Shown here one piece after another: positions 9,007-17,712 of a stretch of 64,000 nt of DNA. The notes under the pieces are model-generated. The model was given only the letters and a program-made list of their open reading frames with translations, was not told where the DNA came from and did not search any database. The translations under genes were made by a program, and so were the position numbers. The stretch covers positions 372,001 to 436,000 of the forward strand of contig CAXXKX010000002.1 of assembly GCA_963676655.2 (NCBI GenBank), written 5' to 3'. Origin of the DNA: G963676655 sp963676655 (lineage in GTDB: Bacteria > Verrucomicrobiota > Lentisphaeria > Victivallales > Victivallaceae). Each line of letters opens with the position of its first letter. Within the stretch, counting starts at the first letter, position 1.

Positions 9007-9171
9007 TAGCCTTAACTATTCATAAAAAATGGATGAGATGTGAAAATATGCTCAGAAAAAAGTTTTTGATTATCCCGCAGGCGTAGCAGCGCCACGTCGA
9101 GGACATAAGCAAATGCTTTACTTTGAGTAGATTGTAACAGGACGCCATAAATTTGTGAATAATTCAGGTTA
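9007..9171 (+). mobile_element. 165-bp terminal-inverted-repeat element, copy 1 (MITE-like)
   Basis: Its left end TAGCCTTAACTATTCAT and right end GTGAATAATTCAGGTTA are imperfect inverted repeats. The element is homologous end to end with 56465-56630 (166 bp), including a 33-bp identical block just inside the left end (9014-9046 and 56473-56505). It is too short to encode a protein and holds no ORF. It sits 18 bp past the stop codon of the prepilin-like gene. I infer a non-autonomous element mobilised by a transposase elsewhere in the genome; a transcribed structural repeat is the alternative. Confidence 0.6.
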
Positions 9172-9188
9172 GTTCAGAATGAATGTAA

Positions 9189-9917
9189 TTACTCTTTTTT
9201 CAAATCTTCTGCCTTGTATCGGTCAATTCTGGCCCAAACGGCATTAATCGAATTATCCCCGCCGTTATGGACCAATCCTTCATTAAAATCTTTTTTGTTG
9301 AGCATAGTTAAAACATGACCGTCGCCTTTGAGAATGTTCACGGTATCATAATTATGAGCTCCGGTGTTATTCGGCATTCCGTCGGTGCCGTCCCACCTTG
9401 CGTCATCCATGACGACCCCTTTGCTAAGGTTGTCTTTATGAGCCCATCTCGTATTGAAATCCTCCGTGAGGATTCCGGTTGCCTGGTCAATATAAACGTC
9501 TTTACCGTCATTCTGGCGATACATAAATGCGCTTTGGACAAGGCCTCCGGCTTTCCAGCCTTCCTGAACCTTTCTCGGCCGCGCTTTTACGTTCAAAGGG
9601 CATCCGAGTAATTTTGTCTGCATTTGTAAAACATCGATGAATAAGCCCAAGCCACGCGGGTTTCCATCTGCATCCATAATTACGTTGGTTGACTCTCCGG
9701 TATAGCCTTCGATTGGATTAAAGGGTGGAATCATTCCTTCGTAGTAGTTTGAATAAAGCTCAAATCCGGTTCCTATCTGCTTCAAGTTCGAGACGCACGA
9801 AATGAACTTTGCCCGATCGCGTGATTTGCCCAGCATAGGCAGTAACAACGCGGCTAGAATTGCTATTATCATCATGACCACCAGGAGTTCAATTAATGTG
9901 AATTTACTCTTTTTCAT
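9189..9917 (-). CDS. Prepilin-type N-terminal cleavage/methylation protein (type II secretion or pilin-like, DUF1559-like)
   Basis: 242 residues from the ATG at 9917, chosen over the upstream frame start at 10022 because MKKSKFTLIELL is the canonical type IV prepilin leader and GGGAGACAGG lies just upstream. The cleavage motif K-F-T-L-I-E-L-L is followed by a hydrophobic helix (VVMMIIAILAALLLPML) that anchors and assembles the subunit. The C-terminal body contains AFMYRQNDG and a DGHV element typical of the large pseudopilin families of Planctomycetes, Verrucomicrobia and Lentisphaerae, where they often occur in many copies away from a secretion operon, as here. Function beyond the leader is unknown. 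Confidence 0.85.
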   Translation of the reverse strand: MKKSKFTLIELLVVMMIIAILAALLLPMLGKSRDRAKFISCVSNLKQIGTGFELYSNYYEGMIPPFNPIEGYTGESTNVIMDADGNPRGLGLFIDVLQMQTKLLGCPLNVKARPRKVQEGWKAGGLVQSAFMYRQNDGKDVYIDQATGILTEDFNTRWAHKDNLSKGVVMDDARWDGTDGMPNNTGAHNYDTVNILKGDGHVLTMLNKKDFNEGLVHNGGDNSINAVWARIDRYKAEDLKKE

Positions 9918-10139
9918 TCGACCTGTCTCCCTATAAAATGATTTAACCTCTGTAAAAGTATAAGCGAGAACACCATTTTTTGCATAAACGCTCAATCTCC
10001 TCACCCTCGTGAATGCTGACATGCTAAGTCATTCCGTATTTTACCCGGGAGATCATTGAACTGCAAAACTCCAAATTCGCATTGTTTAAATAATCCCGGA
10101 GTTATTTTTTATAACACCTGGGATTGATGCTTTCTTACA

Positions 10140-10168
10140 ATTTTACTGAAAAGTTTCTTGAAATGCAA
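10140..10168 (-). promoter_or_regulatory. Putative sigma-70 promoter of the prepilin-like gene
   Basis: Minus strand TTGCAT (10168-10163), 17 bp, TAAAAT (10145-10140). It implies a leader of about 215 nt that contains an imperfect hairpin at 10090-10126 (arms AATCCCAGGTGTTAT and ATAACTCCGGGATT). Confidence 0.45.
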
Positions 10169-10250
10169 GTTTTTTTTCGAGAACAACTTAAAAAGAAGCA
10201 ATCTTTTATGATGGAATCGGGGGAAATGATGTTATTGACGCAGTAATTAA

Positions 10251-10281
10251 TTCACCGGGTCATTGGGGTAGACCCGGTGAT
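10251..10281 (-). terminator. Hairpin downstream of the aldo/keto reductase gene
   Basis: Arms TCACCGGGTC and GACCCGGTGA form a perfect 10-bp stem with a 9-nt loop, about 25 bp past the stop at 10307. The following sequence is AT-rich but lacks a long T run, so termination is plausible, not certain. Confidence 0.5.
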
Positions 10282-10306
10282 TATTTGGTTGTTTGCAGAA
10301 AAAGTT

Positions 10307-11317
10307 TTATTCAGATTCAGCGAGAATTTGGTCGATCTTGTTCAGTTCTTCATCACTGAATTGTGTTTGATGGACTGATTTGATATTTTCACTGATCTGC
10401 TGGGGCCTGCTGGCTCCGATGAGCGCCGAGGTCACCCGACCATCACGAAGACACCATGACAGGGCCATCTGCGCGAGACTCTGACCACGTTGTGATGCAA
10501 TTTTATCAAATTTGACAACCTTGTTTACGATTGTTTCCGAAATTTGCTCTTTTTTCAGAAAGGTCCCTTCTTTTCCGGCGCGAGAATCTGTTGGTATTCC
10601 ATTCAGGTATTTGTTTGTTAGTAGTCCTTGAGCCAAAGGACAAAAAACAATGCATCCAAGGCCGAGCTCATCCAGAGTGCCAAGCAGTTCGTCTTCCGGT
10701 TCGCGACGGAACATGTTGTAAGGATCCTGTTGAATTACGAACGGCGTATTTAATTCTTTCAGAATCTTTGCAGCTTTTCTGGTGTTTTCAGGCGAATACT
10801 TGGATATCCCGACATAAAGAGCTTTCCCCTGTTGTACGATTGAAGCCAATGCTCCCATCGTTTCTTCAAGCGGCGTATCCGGATCCGGCCGATGTGAGTA
10901 AAATATATCAACATAATCAAGTTTCATTCTCATCAAGCTTTGATCGAGACTTGAGATTAAATATTTCCTTGAACCCCATTCGCCGTATGGTCCCGGCCAC
11001 ATCAGGTGTCCGGCTTTGGTGGATATTATTAATTCGTCGCGGTAAGGCCGAAAATCCTGTTCAAACAGAATTCCGAATGTTGTTTCAGCAGAACCCGGAG
11101 GTGGGCCGTAATTATTGGCCAGGTCAAAATGAGTAATCCCCTGGTCAAAGGCGGTCCTCAACATGTCGCGACAATTTTCGAGTTTGTCGACGCCGCCGAA
11201 GTTATGCCACAATCCCAATGAGATTGCCGGCAGTTTCAGGCCGCTGTTACCGCAACGGTTGTATACCATGTCATCGTAACGTTTTTCGGAAGCAGAATAA
11301 TTCATAATTTCTTTCAT
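10307..11317 (-). CDS. Aldo/keto reductase, YghZ (AKR14) type
   Basis: 336 residues. It closely follows the E. coli YghZ pattern: RCGNSGLKLPAISLGLWHNFG near the N-terminus, the catalytic Tyr in LANNYGPPPGSAE, Lys in STKAGHLMWPGPYG and His in FYSHRPDPDTP, then an NADPH-binding C-terminus (TSALIGASRPQQISEN). This group reduces L-glyceraldehyde 3-phosphate and other small aldehydes with NADPH; the physiological substrate here is unknown. It starts 4 nt after the stop of the DUF1961 gene, so the two form an operon. Cytoplasmic. Confidence 0.9.
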   Translation of the reverse strand: MKEIMNYSASEKRYDDMVYNRCGNSGLKLPAISLGLWHNFGGVDKLENCRDMLRTAFDQGITHFDLANNYGPPPGSAETTFGILFEQDFRPYRDELIISTKAGHLMWPGPYGEWGSRKYLISSLDQSLMRMKLDYVDIFYSHRPDPDTPLEETMGALASIVQQGKALYVGISKYSPENTRKAAKILKELNTPFVIQQDPYNMFRREPEDELLGTLDELGLGCIVFCPLAQGLLTNKYLNGIPTDSRAGKEGTFLKKEQISETIVNKVVKFDKIASQRGQSLAQMALSWCLRDGRVTSALIGASRPQQISENIKSVHQTQFSDEELNKIDQILAESE

Positions 11318-11321
11318 TTCT

Positions 11322-12146
11322 TTACTTTGTTTTTTCAGGTTGACTTATTCTAATATTTTTAACTCGCATCGAGCGGGTGAACATTTGGCGCAAACCGATA
11401 CGCCCTGATTTAATCGGAGGAAATTTATCATTGTACCAATGGAAGTAACAAGTCTTCCTGGAATTACTGACTCTCATAAAAATATCGTTCCCGCATTTGA
11501 TAATTGATATTTTGTGAGGAATGCCGGGTGCGAATAGCCCGGTATTGAAATAATCCGGCTTCAAATCGGTTCCTCGCAAGCCATTTTTTTCAGGCATATA
11601 GCGTCTTGCCCGGACGTAATCGTCATTGTTCCTGTCTTTATTTGGAAAAGCCGCATAGCTGACATGATAAGTATTCATGTGATTGAAATACTGCCCCATA
11701 GCTGGTTCTTCACGCAGTTTGTTCCATTTTGAAATATCTTTATCATATGGACCTTTTCCGCTCCCGATTGCTTGTATATAAATGATGCATACGCAACGAT
11801 TTTCAAAATCCAGACGGGTGTATTCATAATCAATTTTCAGGTCCCCGTCAAATACTTTTTTAGTCCACAGCACCATATGGTGTGCGTTATTGCCATACTG
11901 TGGACCTGATGTTAATTGCATGCCGTTTTTTCGATTGCTGACTGAAGCTATTTTGCCATCTAAAAACCAGTTATCCTGCCAGTTACTGCCGGTAGAGCCT
12001 TTATCAAACATTACTTCTTTCCATTTCCCGGAGCTGTTTGCTTTTTCAAAGGCAGCTTTATCCTCATTTATTTGAGGTTTCGCAAAAGACATACCGCATC
12101 CAGACACTAAAATTGCAGTGGCGAATATAAATTTTATACGTAACAT
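11322..12146 (-). CDS. DUF1961 family lipoprotein (LamG/concanavalin-like fold expected)
   Basis: 274 residues. The N-terminus is a lipoprotein signal with lipobox V-S-G-C (Cys17). The body contains segments typical of DUF1961 proteins: WQDNWFLDGKIASVSN, HHMVLWTKKVFDGDLKIDYEYTR, MNTYHVSYAAFPN, and a C-terminal SGRIGLRQMFTRSMRVKNI strand block. Members are linked to polysaccharide-use loci and are predicted beta-sandwich proteins, possibly lyases or glycan binders. It is probably surface- or periplasm-exposed. Co-transcribed with the aldo/keto reductase. The enzymatic activity is not shown by the sequence. Confidence 0.75.
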   Translation of the reverse strand: MLRIKFIFATAILVSGCGMSFAKPQINEDKAAFEKANSSGKWKEVMFDKGSTGSNWQDNWFLDGKIASVSNRKNGMQLTSGPQYGNNAHHMVLWTKKVFDGDLKIDYEYTRLDFENRCVCIIYIQAIGSGKGPYDKDISKWNKLREEPAMGQYFNHMNTYHVSYAAFPNKDRNNDDYVRARRYMPEKNGLRGTDLKPDYFNTGLFAPGIPHKISIIKCGNDIFMRVSNSRKTCYFHWYNDKFPPIKSGRIGLRQMFTRSMRVKNIRISQPEKTK

Positions 12147-12181
12147 ATTACTTATTCCTTTTTAGTTAAAAGCAATTATTT

Positions 12182-12209
12182 ACAATAGACCAATATGCTA
12201 AATAATCAA
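12182..12209 (-). promoter_or_regulatory. Putative promoter of the DUF1961-aldo/keto reductase operon
   Basis: Minus strand TTGATT (12209-12204), 16 bp, TATTGT (12187-12182), about 36 bp before the start at 12146. Confidence 0.4.
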
Positions 12210-12248
12210 ATTTATTAATAAAAAATTTAAATACCATGTAATTTTTAT

Positions 12249-12276
12249 TTGACATTCGCAAAACAGGTGTTATTGT
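12249..12276 (+). promoter_or_regulatory. Promoter of Y1 transposase 1
   Basis: TTGACA (12249-12254), 16 bp, TATTGT (12271-12276). It is followed by CAGGAG as SD before the ATG at 12303. Confidence 0.55.
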
Positions 12277-12302
12277 AAAGCAAATCACAACAGGAGATTG
12301 CT

Positions 12303-13274
12303 ATGAAACGAATGAAAATTATGGACCAGGGCTGCTATTATCACCTGATGAACCGGGTCTCCGGCTATAAAGGCGATCTGCCGTTTTCCGAAGTAGATCG
12401 GGAATACGGCTTCACATTGCTACAAAATCTCACGGAATACTTTCTGATTGAGGTCATTTCAGTTGCCTGGATGGGCAATCACTTTCACTTAGTGGTTTAC
12501 GCTCCCGACAAAAATGAACTGCCGTCTGAGGCTGAAATCGCCGCCCGCCATAACGCTTATTACAGGTCGATGGAAGGTGATTACACTTACGCGATGAAGA
12601 AGATGCCATTTATCGAGCCCAAGCACAAAAAACTTTGTCGCGAAGTCGGCGAAAAAATGATCGACATCAGCTACTTTATGCGAGCCTACCAACAGCGATT
12701 TTCCGTGGTTTTTAACCGGACTTATGACCACATCGGCCACCTTTGGGCCGATCGTTTCAAAAGCGTCATCCTTGAAGGCGCCGATGCCCTCGAAGCATGC
12801 CTGCAATACGTCGAACTCAACCCCGTCCGGGCTAAATTGACCGAAAATCCGGCAGATTACCGATTCACCACCTGGGGACGCTACTGCGGCAGCGGCAAAC
12901 ATGCATACCACGCCAACTTCATCAAACACTACAAAAAATTGATTGATTATACCGATACCTCGAACTGGAGCGAAGCGGATTATTATACGGAATTCAAATG
13001 TTCCATGACCCGGATAATCGCCGCTGAACGCGGCGCGAACGCATCTGAAATCGCAGAGGAAGAACAAACCGCGCGCCGTAAAGAATCGATGCCGGTCCGA
13101 TTCCTGAGGCGAACCCGTCACTTTACCGACGGCGCTATTCTTGGCTCAAAACTCTTCATCCGTGAAACCGCTCGTAAATTCGATGATCCCGACCGGGTTG
13201 AAAATAAACAACTCAGCCGTGGCCTTGATCCCAAAGGCACTACAATATACTGCTTCCGGAAATTATTATTATAA
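12303..13274 (+). CDS. REP-associated tyrosine transposase (Y1_Tnp, TnpA-REP), copy 1
   Basis: 323 residues. The HUH metal-binding motif His60-Phe61-His62 lies in WMGNHFHLVVY, and a candidate catalytic Tyr129 in FMRAYQQRF. Other family blocks are LWADRFKSVI, YVELNPVRA and the C-terminal RRTRHFTDGAILGSKLF, which is specific to REP-associated relatives. These single-strand nucleases act on REP/BIME hairpins and are usually domesticated single-copy genes, not parts of active insertion sequences. It has its own promoter and a downstream hairpin. A paralogue of identical length lies at 40234-41205 (roughly half the residues identical by eye). Confidence 0.9.
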   Translation: MKRMKIMDQGCYYHLMNRVSGYKGDLPFSEVDREYGFTLLQNLTEYFLIEVISVAWMGNHFHLVVYAPDKNELPSEAEIAARHNAYYRSMEGDYTYAMKKMPFIEPKHKKLCREVGEKMIDISYFMRAYQQRFSVVFNRTYDHIGHLWADRFKSVILEGADALEACLQYVELNPVRAKLTENPADYRFTTWGRYCGSGKHAYHANFIKHYKKLIDYTDTSNWSEADYYTEFKCSMTRIIAAERGANASEIAEEEQTARRKESMPVRFLRRTRHFTDGAILGSKLFIRETARKFDDPDRVENKQLSRGLDPKGTTIYCFRKLLL

Positions 13275-13281
13275 AATAAAA

Positions 13282-13307
13282 CAAGCAGGAACGTTAATTC
13301 CTGCTTG
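13282..13307. terminator. Bidirectional terminator between transposase 1 and lysC
   Basis: Perfect 10-bp stem CAAGCAGGAA / TTCCTGCTTG with loop CGTTAA, flanked by A-rich and T-rich sequence. It serves the convergent plus-strand transposase and minus-strand lysC. Confidence 0.7.
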
Positions 13308-13329
13308 AAAAATATAGCATTGAGTTAGT

Positions 13330-14733
13330 TTATAATTTCTCAACAAGCTCGTGGTGCAACGCTTTTTGTGCAGTTTCAAAATCGTCGCGCTCAACAATGA
13401 ACTGCATGTTGATCTGGCGCATGCTCTGGTCCAGGGCGAGAATGTTGACGCCTGCTTTTGAGAGTGCGGATGCCGCTCGAGCCAAAAAGCCGGGAATGCA
13501 CATATTTGAGCCGATGACTGAGACAATTGCGACTTCTTTTGAAGATACGTTGGCGGTCGGGAAATCAGCAATTATTTTCTCAATACATTTATCAACATTC
13601 TTGGCTTTCTCACTTACCAGATGATTGATTGTATTGGCATTGGTGTTTTTGGCGATATAGCTTATTTTATATGTTTTCAGGCTTTCCAGCAGTTTCCAGT
13701 CATAGCCGCATTCGCCGACCATTTCCGGGTCGTAAACCTGGATTGCAAGAGTGTCTTTGCGACCACAGATCATCTCAACTCTGGGTTCCGGAGAAACGTA
13801 GTCACGGCTGATCAATGTTCCCGGGTGCTCAGGATCAAAGGCGTTCTTAACTCTGATTGGAATATTTTTTAATTCCATTTCTTTCGATGCTTTGGAGTGA
13901 ATTGCCTCCATGCCCATATCCGCCAACTGATCGGCAATATCAAAATTGGTGTTGCCAATGATTGCGACGTTGTCTACGCCCATTAGCTTGGGATCGCCGG
14001 TGCTCAAATGGAATTCTTTGTGAATAATGCCTTCGGCCGCATCGGTAAGAACTGCGAGTTTGCTGAACGTGATCTCGCTGTAGCCACGGTCGAAACGGTT
14101 CATAATACCTTCGGCGCATTTGACGTAACCGGTTACGATCGGCATGCAGGTGGAGAAATCAATGTCTTTGATATTTTTGACGATCATTTCCTCGATAGAG
14201 CAAATGTCAGTATCTTTCCAACCGCTAAGATCGACAAACAGGGCATTTATTCCGTGTTCTCTGAGGATCATGACTGAGTTGAATGCACTATGGGCCTCTC
14301 CGACAGCGCTGAGAAATTCCCGGCTGGCCGGCAGATAATCTTCCGGTTTGAAATGGCCGAATGAACGCAGGCGCATCAGGTCGGATAAGCATTGTTTGAT
14401 CCCGTTAATCCTCTCATTGACGAAAGCATCGGCCACTTCCTGGTCAAGTTTAATATCAGCAAATGAGCGATTACATTTGATCATTTCATCGCGTACGTAT
14501 TCCAGGGACTGTTCCCAACTGTGATCGTCTGCCGCGAATTTTCCGTATACGCCGGGCTCGCCGGTTTTTTTGTCTTCCAGCAGTAGATTGGTGATACCGC
14601 CGTAGGCTGAAACCACAAAGACGCGGTCATAAAGTTCTTCAGGTAAACGGCTGCCGACGATAACGTTGTTCATCAGCTCACCGAAGCGGCTCATTGAAGT
14701 ACCGCCGATTTTCTCAACAGTATGTGTTCCCAT
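13330..14733 (-). CDS. lysC: Aspartate kinase
   Basis: 467 residues, monofunctional. It phosphorylates aspartate, the first step toward lysine, threonine and methionine. The N-terminal kinase motif V-E-K-I-G-G-T-S-M, the FVVSAYGGITN block and the STGDPKLMG region are visible. The C-terminus has ACT-type regulatory sequence (VSVIGSNMCIPGFLARAASALSKAG), so feedback inhibition by an end-product amino acid is likely. The ATG at 14733 follows the hom stop by 2 nt and is preferred to the TTG at 14739. Co-transcribed with hom. Confidence 0.93.
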   Translation of the reverse strand: MGTHTVEKIGGTSMSRFGELMNNVIVGSRLPEELYDRVFVVSAYGGITNLLLEDKKTGEPGVYGKFAADDHSWEQSLEYVRDEMIKCNRSFADIKLDQEVADAFVNERINGIKQCLSDLMRLRSFGHFKPEDYLPASREFLSAVGEAHSAFNSVMILREHGINALFVDLSGWKDTDICSIEEMIVKNIKDIDFSTCMPIVTGYVKCAEGIMNRFDRGYSEITFSKLAVLTDAAEGIIHKEFHLSTGDPKLMGVDNVAIIGNTNFDIADQLADMGMEAIHSKASKEMELKNIPIRVKNAFDPEHPGTLISRDYVSPEPRVEMICGRKDTLAIQVYDPEMVGECGYDWKLLESLKTYKISYIAKNTNANTINHLVSEKAKNVDKCIEKIIADFPTANVSSKEVAIVSVIGSNMCIPGFLARAASALSKAGVNILALDQSMRQINMQFIVERDDFETAQKALHHELVEKL

Positions 14734-14735
14734 TA

Positions 14736-16037
14736 TCAAATATCCTCAATTCTCAATAGTTTTACTTTTGCTTTAACCACTTCCTGCTGTTCAAGCTGGC
14801 TGATTGCGGCATGGATGTGTTTTTCCTGAATTTCATGGGTCAGGATCATCAGCGGAACGCTGTCGGTAGAATCATGTCCTTCGTGCTGGACGATACTTGA
14901 GATACTGATGCCGTTATCCCCCAGAATCTTCGAGACCGTGGCGACAACACCAGGATTGTCAACAACATGCAGACGCAGATAATAACGGCCGACCACGCTG
15001 TCCATTGGCAGCAGATGGCGGAACTGGGCGCCCGGACGGAAAGCCGGAACGCGCTGAGCTGATCCCATTTTTATATTCAAAGCCACGTCCAGCAGGTCGG
15101 CTACAACCGCGCTGGCGGTAGCGTCGCGACCTGCGCCGCGACCGTAGAACAAGGTGTCGCCGACGGTGTCGCCGGTGATCATTACGCCGTTGAACACTTC
15201 CATAATGCCGGCCGGCAATGAGGTTTTTGGCAGCAAAGTCGGATGAACCCGTATCTGGATATCGTCGTTTTCGTCCTGTTTGATCACTGCCAGCAATTTT
15301 ATGCGGTAACCCAGTTCATCGGCAAATTTCAGGTCGAGCAAAGATATGTCGCGAATACCTTCAACATGGATTGCGTCCATGCCGAACCATTTACCATAGG
15401 CAAGCGCGGCCAGAATCGCGGCCTTGTGGGCGGTGTCGTACCCGTCGACGTCCAAAGACGGTTCAGCTTCGGCATATCCCAGCGCCTGGGCGTCTTTAAG
15501 GATTGGCTCAAAATCGGCGCCTTCGCGTTCCATGCGGGTCAGGATATAGTTACAGGTTCCGTTCATAATGCCGTAAATACGCTCAATACGGTTAGCCGCC
15601 AGGCCTTCGCGCAGGGCTTTAATTACCGGAATTCCGCCGGCAACGGCGGCTTCATAATAAATATCGACGTTATTTTCCTGCGCGGCTTTAAAGAGCATTT
15701 CGCCTTTTTCCGCCAGCAGGGCCTTGTTAGCGGTGACAACCGGTTTACCGGCTTTCAGCGCTTTCATGATAATATCAGCTGCAAAGGTGGTGCCGCCGAC
15801 CAGTTCGACGACCACATCAACTTTTTCAATCAGTGAGTCGGCATCGGTGGTCAGCAGGTCCTTCGGTACCTCCACGCCGCGATCACTTTCTATATCTAAA
15901 TCGGCCACTGCGGCCAAAGTCAGTTTGATTCCGGTTCGACGGGTCATCATTTCGCCGTTACGCAGCAAATTAGAGCAGACGCCTGCTCCGACCGTTCCAA
16001 AACCGATTACACCGACTTTAACTTCATAGTTGTTCAT
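14736..16037 (-). CDS. hom: Homoserine dehydrogenase
   Basis: About 433 residues from the ATG at 16037 (MNNYEVKVGVIGFG); the in-frame upstream ATG at 16061 adds a non-conserved leader. It reduces aspartate semialdehyde to homoserine with NAD(P)H. The Rossmann motif VIGFGTVGAGV, the signature IMNGTCNYILTRM and the substrate region AEPSLDVDGYDTAHK are present. A C-terminal ACT domain (YYLRLHVVDNPGVVATVSKIL) suggests threonine feedback control. First gene of the hom-lysC operon. Confidence 0.95.
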   Translation of the reverse strand: MNNYEVKVGVIGFGTVGAGVCSNLLRNGEMMTRRTGIKLTLAAVADLDIESDRGVEVPKDLLTTDADSLIEKVDVVVELVGGTTFAADIIMKALKAGKPVVTANKALLAEKGEMLFKAAQENNVDIYYEAAVAGGIPVIKALREGLAANRIERIYGIMNGTCNYILTRMEREGADFEPILKDAQALGYAEAEPSLDVDGYDTAHKAAILAALAYGKWFGMDAIHVEGIRDISLLDLKFADELGYRIKLLAVIKQDENDDIQIRVHPTLLPKTSLPAGIMEVFNGVMITGDTVGDTLFYGRGAGRDATASAVVADLLDVALNIKMGSAQRVPAFRPGAQFRHLLPMDSVVGRYYLRLHVVDNPGVVATVSKILGDNGISISSIVQHEGHDSTDSVPLMILTHEIQEKHIHAAISQLEQQEVVKAKVKLLRIEDI

Positions 16038-16171
16038 TTTTACTCGACCTCGAGGGTTCATTTTATATTTGAATCCGAAAATTTTACCAGAATTTATAAT
16101 ATAGCACAGATTTCACCGTTAATAAAGCAGTTTTGGTGATTTTTTTTGAGCAAAGAATTGTAGTGGAAGGA

Positions 16172-16193
16172 TTAACCTGAATTATTCATATTT
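16172..16193 (-). repeat. Solo end of the terminal-inverted-repeat element
   Basis: These 22 bp match exactly, in reverse complement, the right end of the 166-bp element at 56610-56631. No other part of the element is recognisable beside it. It overlaps the 3' end of the radical SAM gene: the last codon and TGA stop (16186-16188) of that gene fall inside the repeat. It may be a decayed element or the footprint of an imprecise excision. Confidence 0.55.
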
Positions 16194-17604
16194 CAGAGTG
16201 ATTTAAAGTAATTTTTCGATTGAAATATGTTTTTTGCAAAGGTTTATCATTTGCTGTTTTCGGATGGTATGCGAGAGCGGTGGCAAGTTTTGCCATGCGG
16301 CGCATGCCGACCTTTTCGCCGAACCATGAAGTGATTTTTCCAAATTTACGATAAAACAAGGCGAATTCAAGATACGCGATACGTTGTTCCCGTGATTCAG
16401 GCATTCTTTTCAGGATAGATGTCCAGGAATAAAAATCAGCATATATTTTCAAGTATCCGTTCAACAACTCGTCCGCGCTCATTCCAACCGGTTTGAAAAC
16501 AACATGAGCGGTATCATAGTGTGTCAGGTCGTGATCGATTATCCGGCCTTTACGCAGCCAGCGTTCATGCAGGACGGTGCCGGGGTAGGGCGTTAGAATA
16601 TGCCCGGTCATGGTTTCTATCTTATTTGCTTCCAGCCATTGCAACGTATCATTGAACACATTCGGCGTATCGCCATCGAACCCGAAGGCGAAGCTGGCGT
16701 TGACCATCATTTTCCGGTCGTGTATCTTTTTGACTGTATCATTGTAAGTTTCAATTTTGTTTTGTTTTTTACCAGAGGTTGAGAGATTGTCACGGTTGAT
16801 TGATTCAAAACCGATGAACAGGGTTTTGCAGCCGGACTCAGCCATGTCGTCCAGAATGTCTTCATATTGGCTGATGTTGGCCGAAACCGCAGTATGCCAG
16901 GTCAAGTTAAGTTTCTTGAATTCCTTGAGCAGCAGCCGGCTTTTTTGCGGATTGCCAATGAAATTATCGTCGATAAACATTACATGATTGGTTTTCAGAG
17001 ACTCAAGCTCCCGCAGAATATTCGATATTGGTTTCATGCGGTAATGCGAGTTCATGTTTTTACAGCTGTTGTAACAGAAATCACAGGTCCAAGGACAGCC
17101 TCGGCCGATTCTCAAGGTGTTGGTAAAAAGGTAATCATTCTCCTGCAGCAATGACCAGTCCGGGACCGGGACTGTTGATATATCCACCGGGGTTTCATTG
17201 CGATAGATTTTTTTCAGCGGCTGGCCGTCTTCAAACTCACATAAAAGTCGGGGCCAAAGTATTTCACCCTCGCCGATAACGACCGCGTCGGCAATCTCAG
17301 CGCATTGTTCCGGTGCTGCTGTGGCGTGAACTCCGCCGACAACAACCGGTATTCCGCGGGAACGATATTGCGAAGCGATTTCCGCCGCCCGGCAGAAGGT
17401 ATCGACTTTGACCGTGATGCCCACCAGGTCAGGATTATCGGCAAAATTGTTTTTCTTGATATTTTCATCAACCATAGTGATTTGATGGTGCTTCGGGGTT
17501 AATGCACTTAAAACCAACAGGGATATTGGGGGAGCCATCCGGATTTTCCAGAGCGAATCCATCGGTCGTAAACATGTTCGCGGCGAAATCAATTTAATCT
17601 TCAT
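16186..17604 (-). CDS. B12-binding-domain radical SAM protein
   Basis: 472 residues. The N-terminal part resembles a cobalamin-binding Rossmann domain (LISPRTCLRPM, then GIPVVVGGVHATAAPEQC). The radical SAM core has C-x3-C-x2-C in RIGRGCPWTCDFCYN, the G-E motif in DAVVIGEGE, and the GFESINRDNL block. Relatives include methylases and tailoring enzymes (for example hopanoid C2 methylase HpnP, magnesium cyclase BchE); the exact substrate cannot be told. The C-terminal 100 residues are basic and may contact a membrane or substrate protein. Its upstream region carries the same operator as the HTH/membrane operon. The 3' end runs into a repeat end, so the last few residues may be non-native. Confidence 0.85.
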   Translation of the reverse strand: MKIKLISPRTCLRPMDSLWKIRMAPPISLLVLSALTPKHHQITMVDENIKKNNFADNPDLVGITVKVDTFCRAAEIASQYRSRGIPVVVGGVHATAAPEQCAEIADAVVIGEGEILWPRLLCEFEDGQPLKKIYRNETPVDISTVPVPDWSLLQENDYLFTNTLRIGRGCPWTCDFCYNSCKNMNSHYRMKPISNILRELESLKTNHVMFIDDNFIGNPQKSRLLLKEFKKLNLTWHTAVSANISQYEDILDDMAESGCKTLFIGFESINRDNLSTSGKKQNKIETYNDTVKKIHDRKMMVNASFAFGFDGDTPNVFNDTLQWLEANKIETMTGHILTPYPGTVLHERWLRKGRIIDHDLTHYDTAHVVFKPVGMSADELLNGYLKIYADFYSWTSILKRMPESREQRIAYLEFALFYRKFGKITSWFGEKVGMRRMAKLATALAYHPKTANDKPLQKTYFNRKITLNHSEI

Positions 17605-17631
17605 ATCAGCATCTCCTTATATTGCAAATTA

Positions 17632-17646
17632 CTTTGCATTGCAAAG
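17632..17646 (-). promoter_or_regulatory. Operator CTTTGCATTGCAAAG before the radical SAM gene
   Basis: Near-perfect 15-bp palindrome 28 bp upstream of the ATG at 17604. A 21-bp version, differing at only two positions, recurs at 18761-18781. On the minus strand TTGCAA within the palindrome and TATAAG 17 bp downstream could be -35 and -10, although that -10 sits very close to the SD. Confidence 0.6.
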
Positions 17647-17650
17647 TTAA

Positions 17651-17698
17651 ATGGCAAAAATAAATGACCGGTTTCTAAGCTCAATGTGCAAACCGGTC
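17651..17698 (-). terminator. Terminator of the membrane protein/HTH operon
   Basis: Arms GACCGGTTT (17666-17674) and AAACCGGTC (17690-17698) form a 9-bp stem with a 15-nt loop. Reading the minus strand, it is followed by ATTTATTTTTG. It lies directly after the HTH gene stop at 17713. Confidence 0.6.
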
Positions 17699-17712
17699 GG
17701 TATTTGTTGTTT

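Noticed and set aside
9918..10022. N-terminal 35-residue extension of the prepilin-like protein
   Set aside because: It would bury the prepilin leader peptide; the internal ATG at 9917 has the SD and canonical KKSKFTLIELL start.
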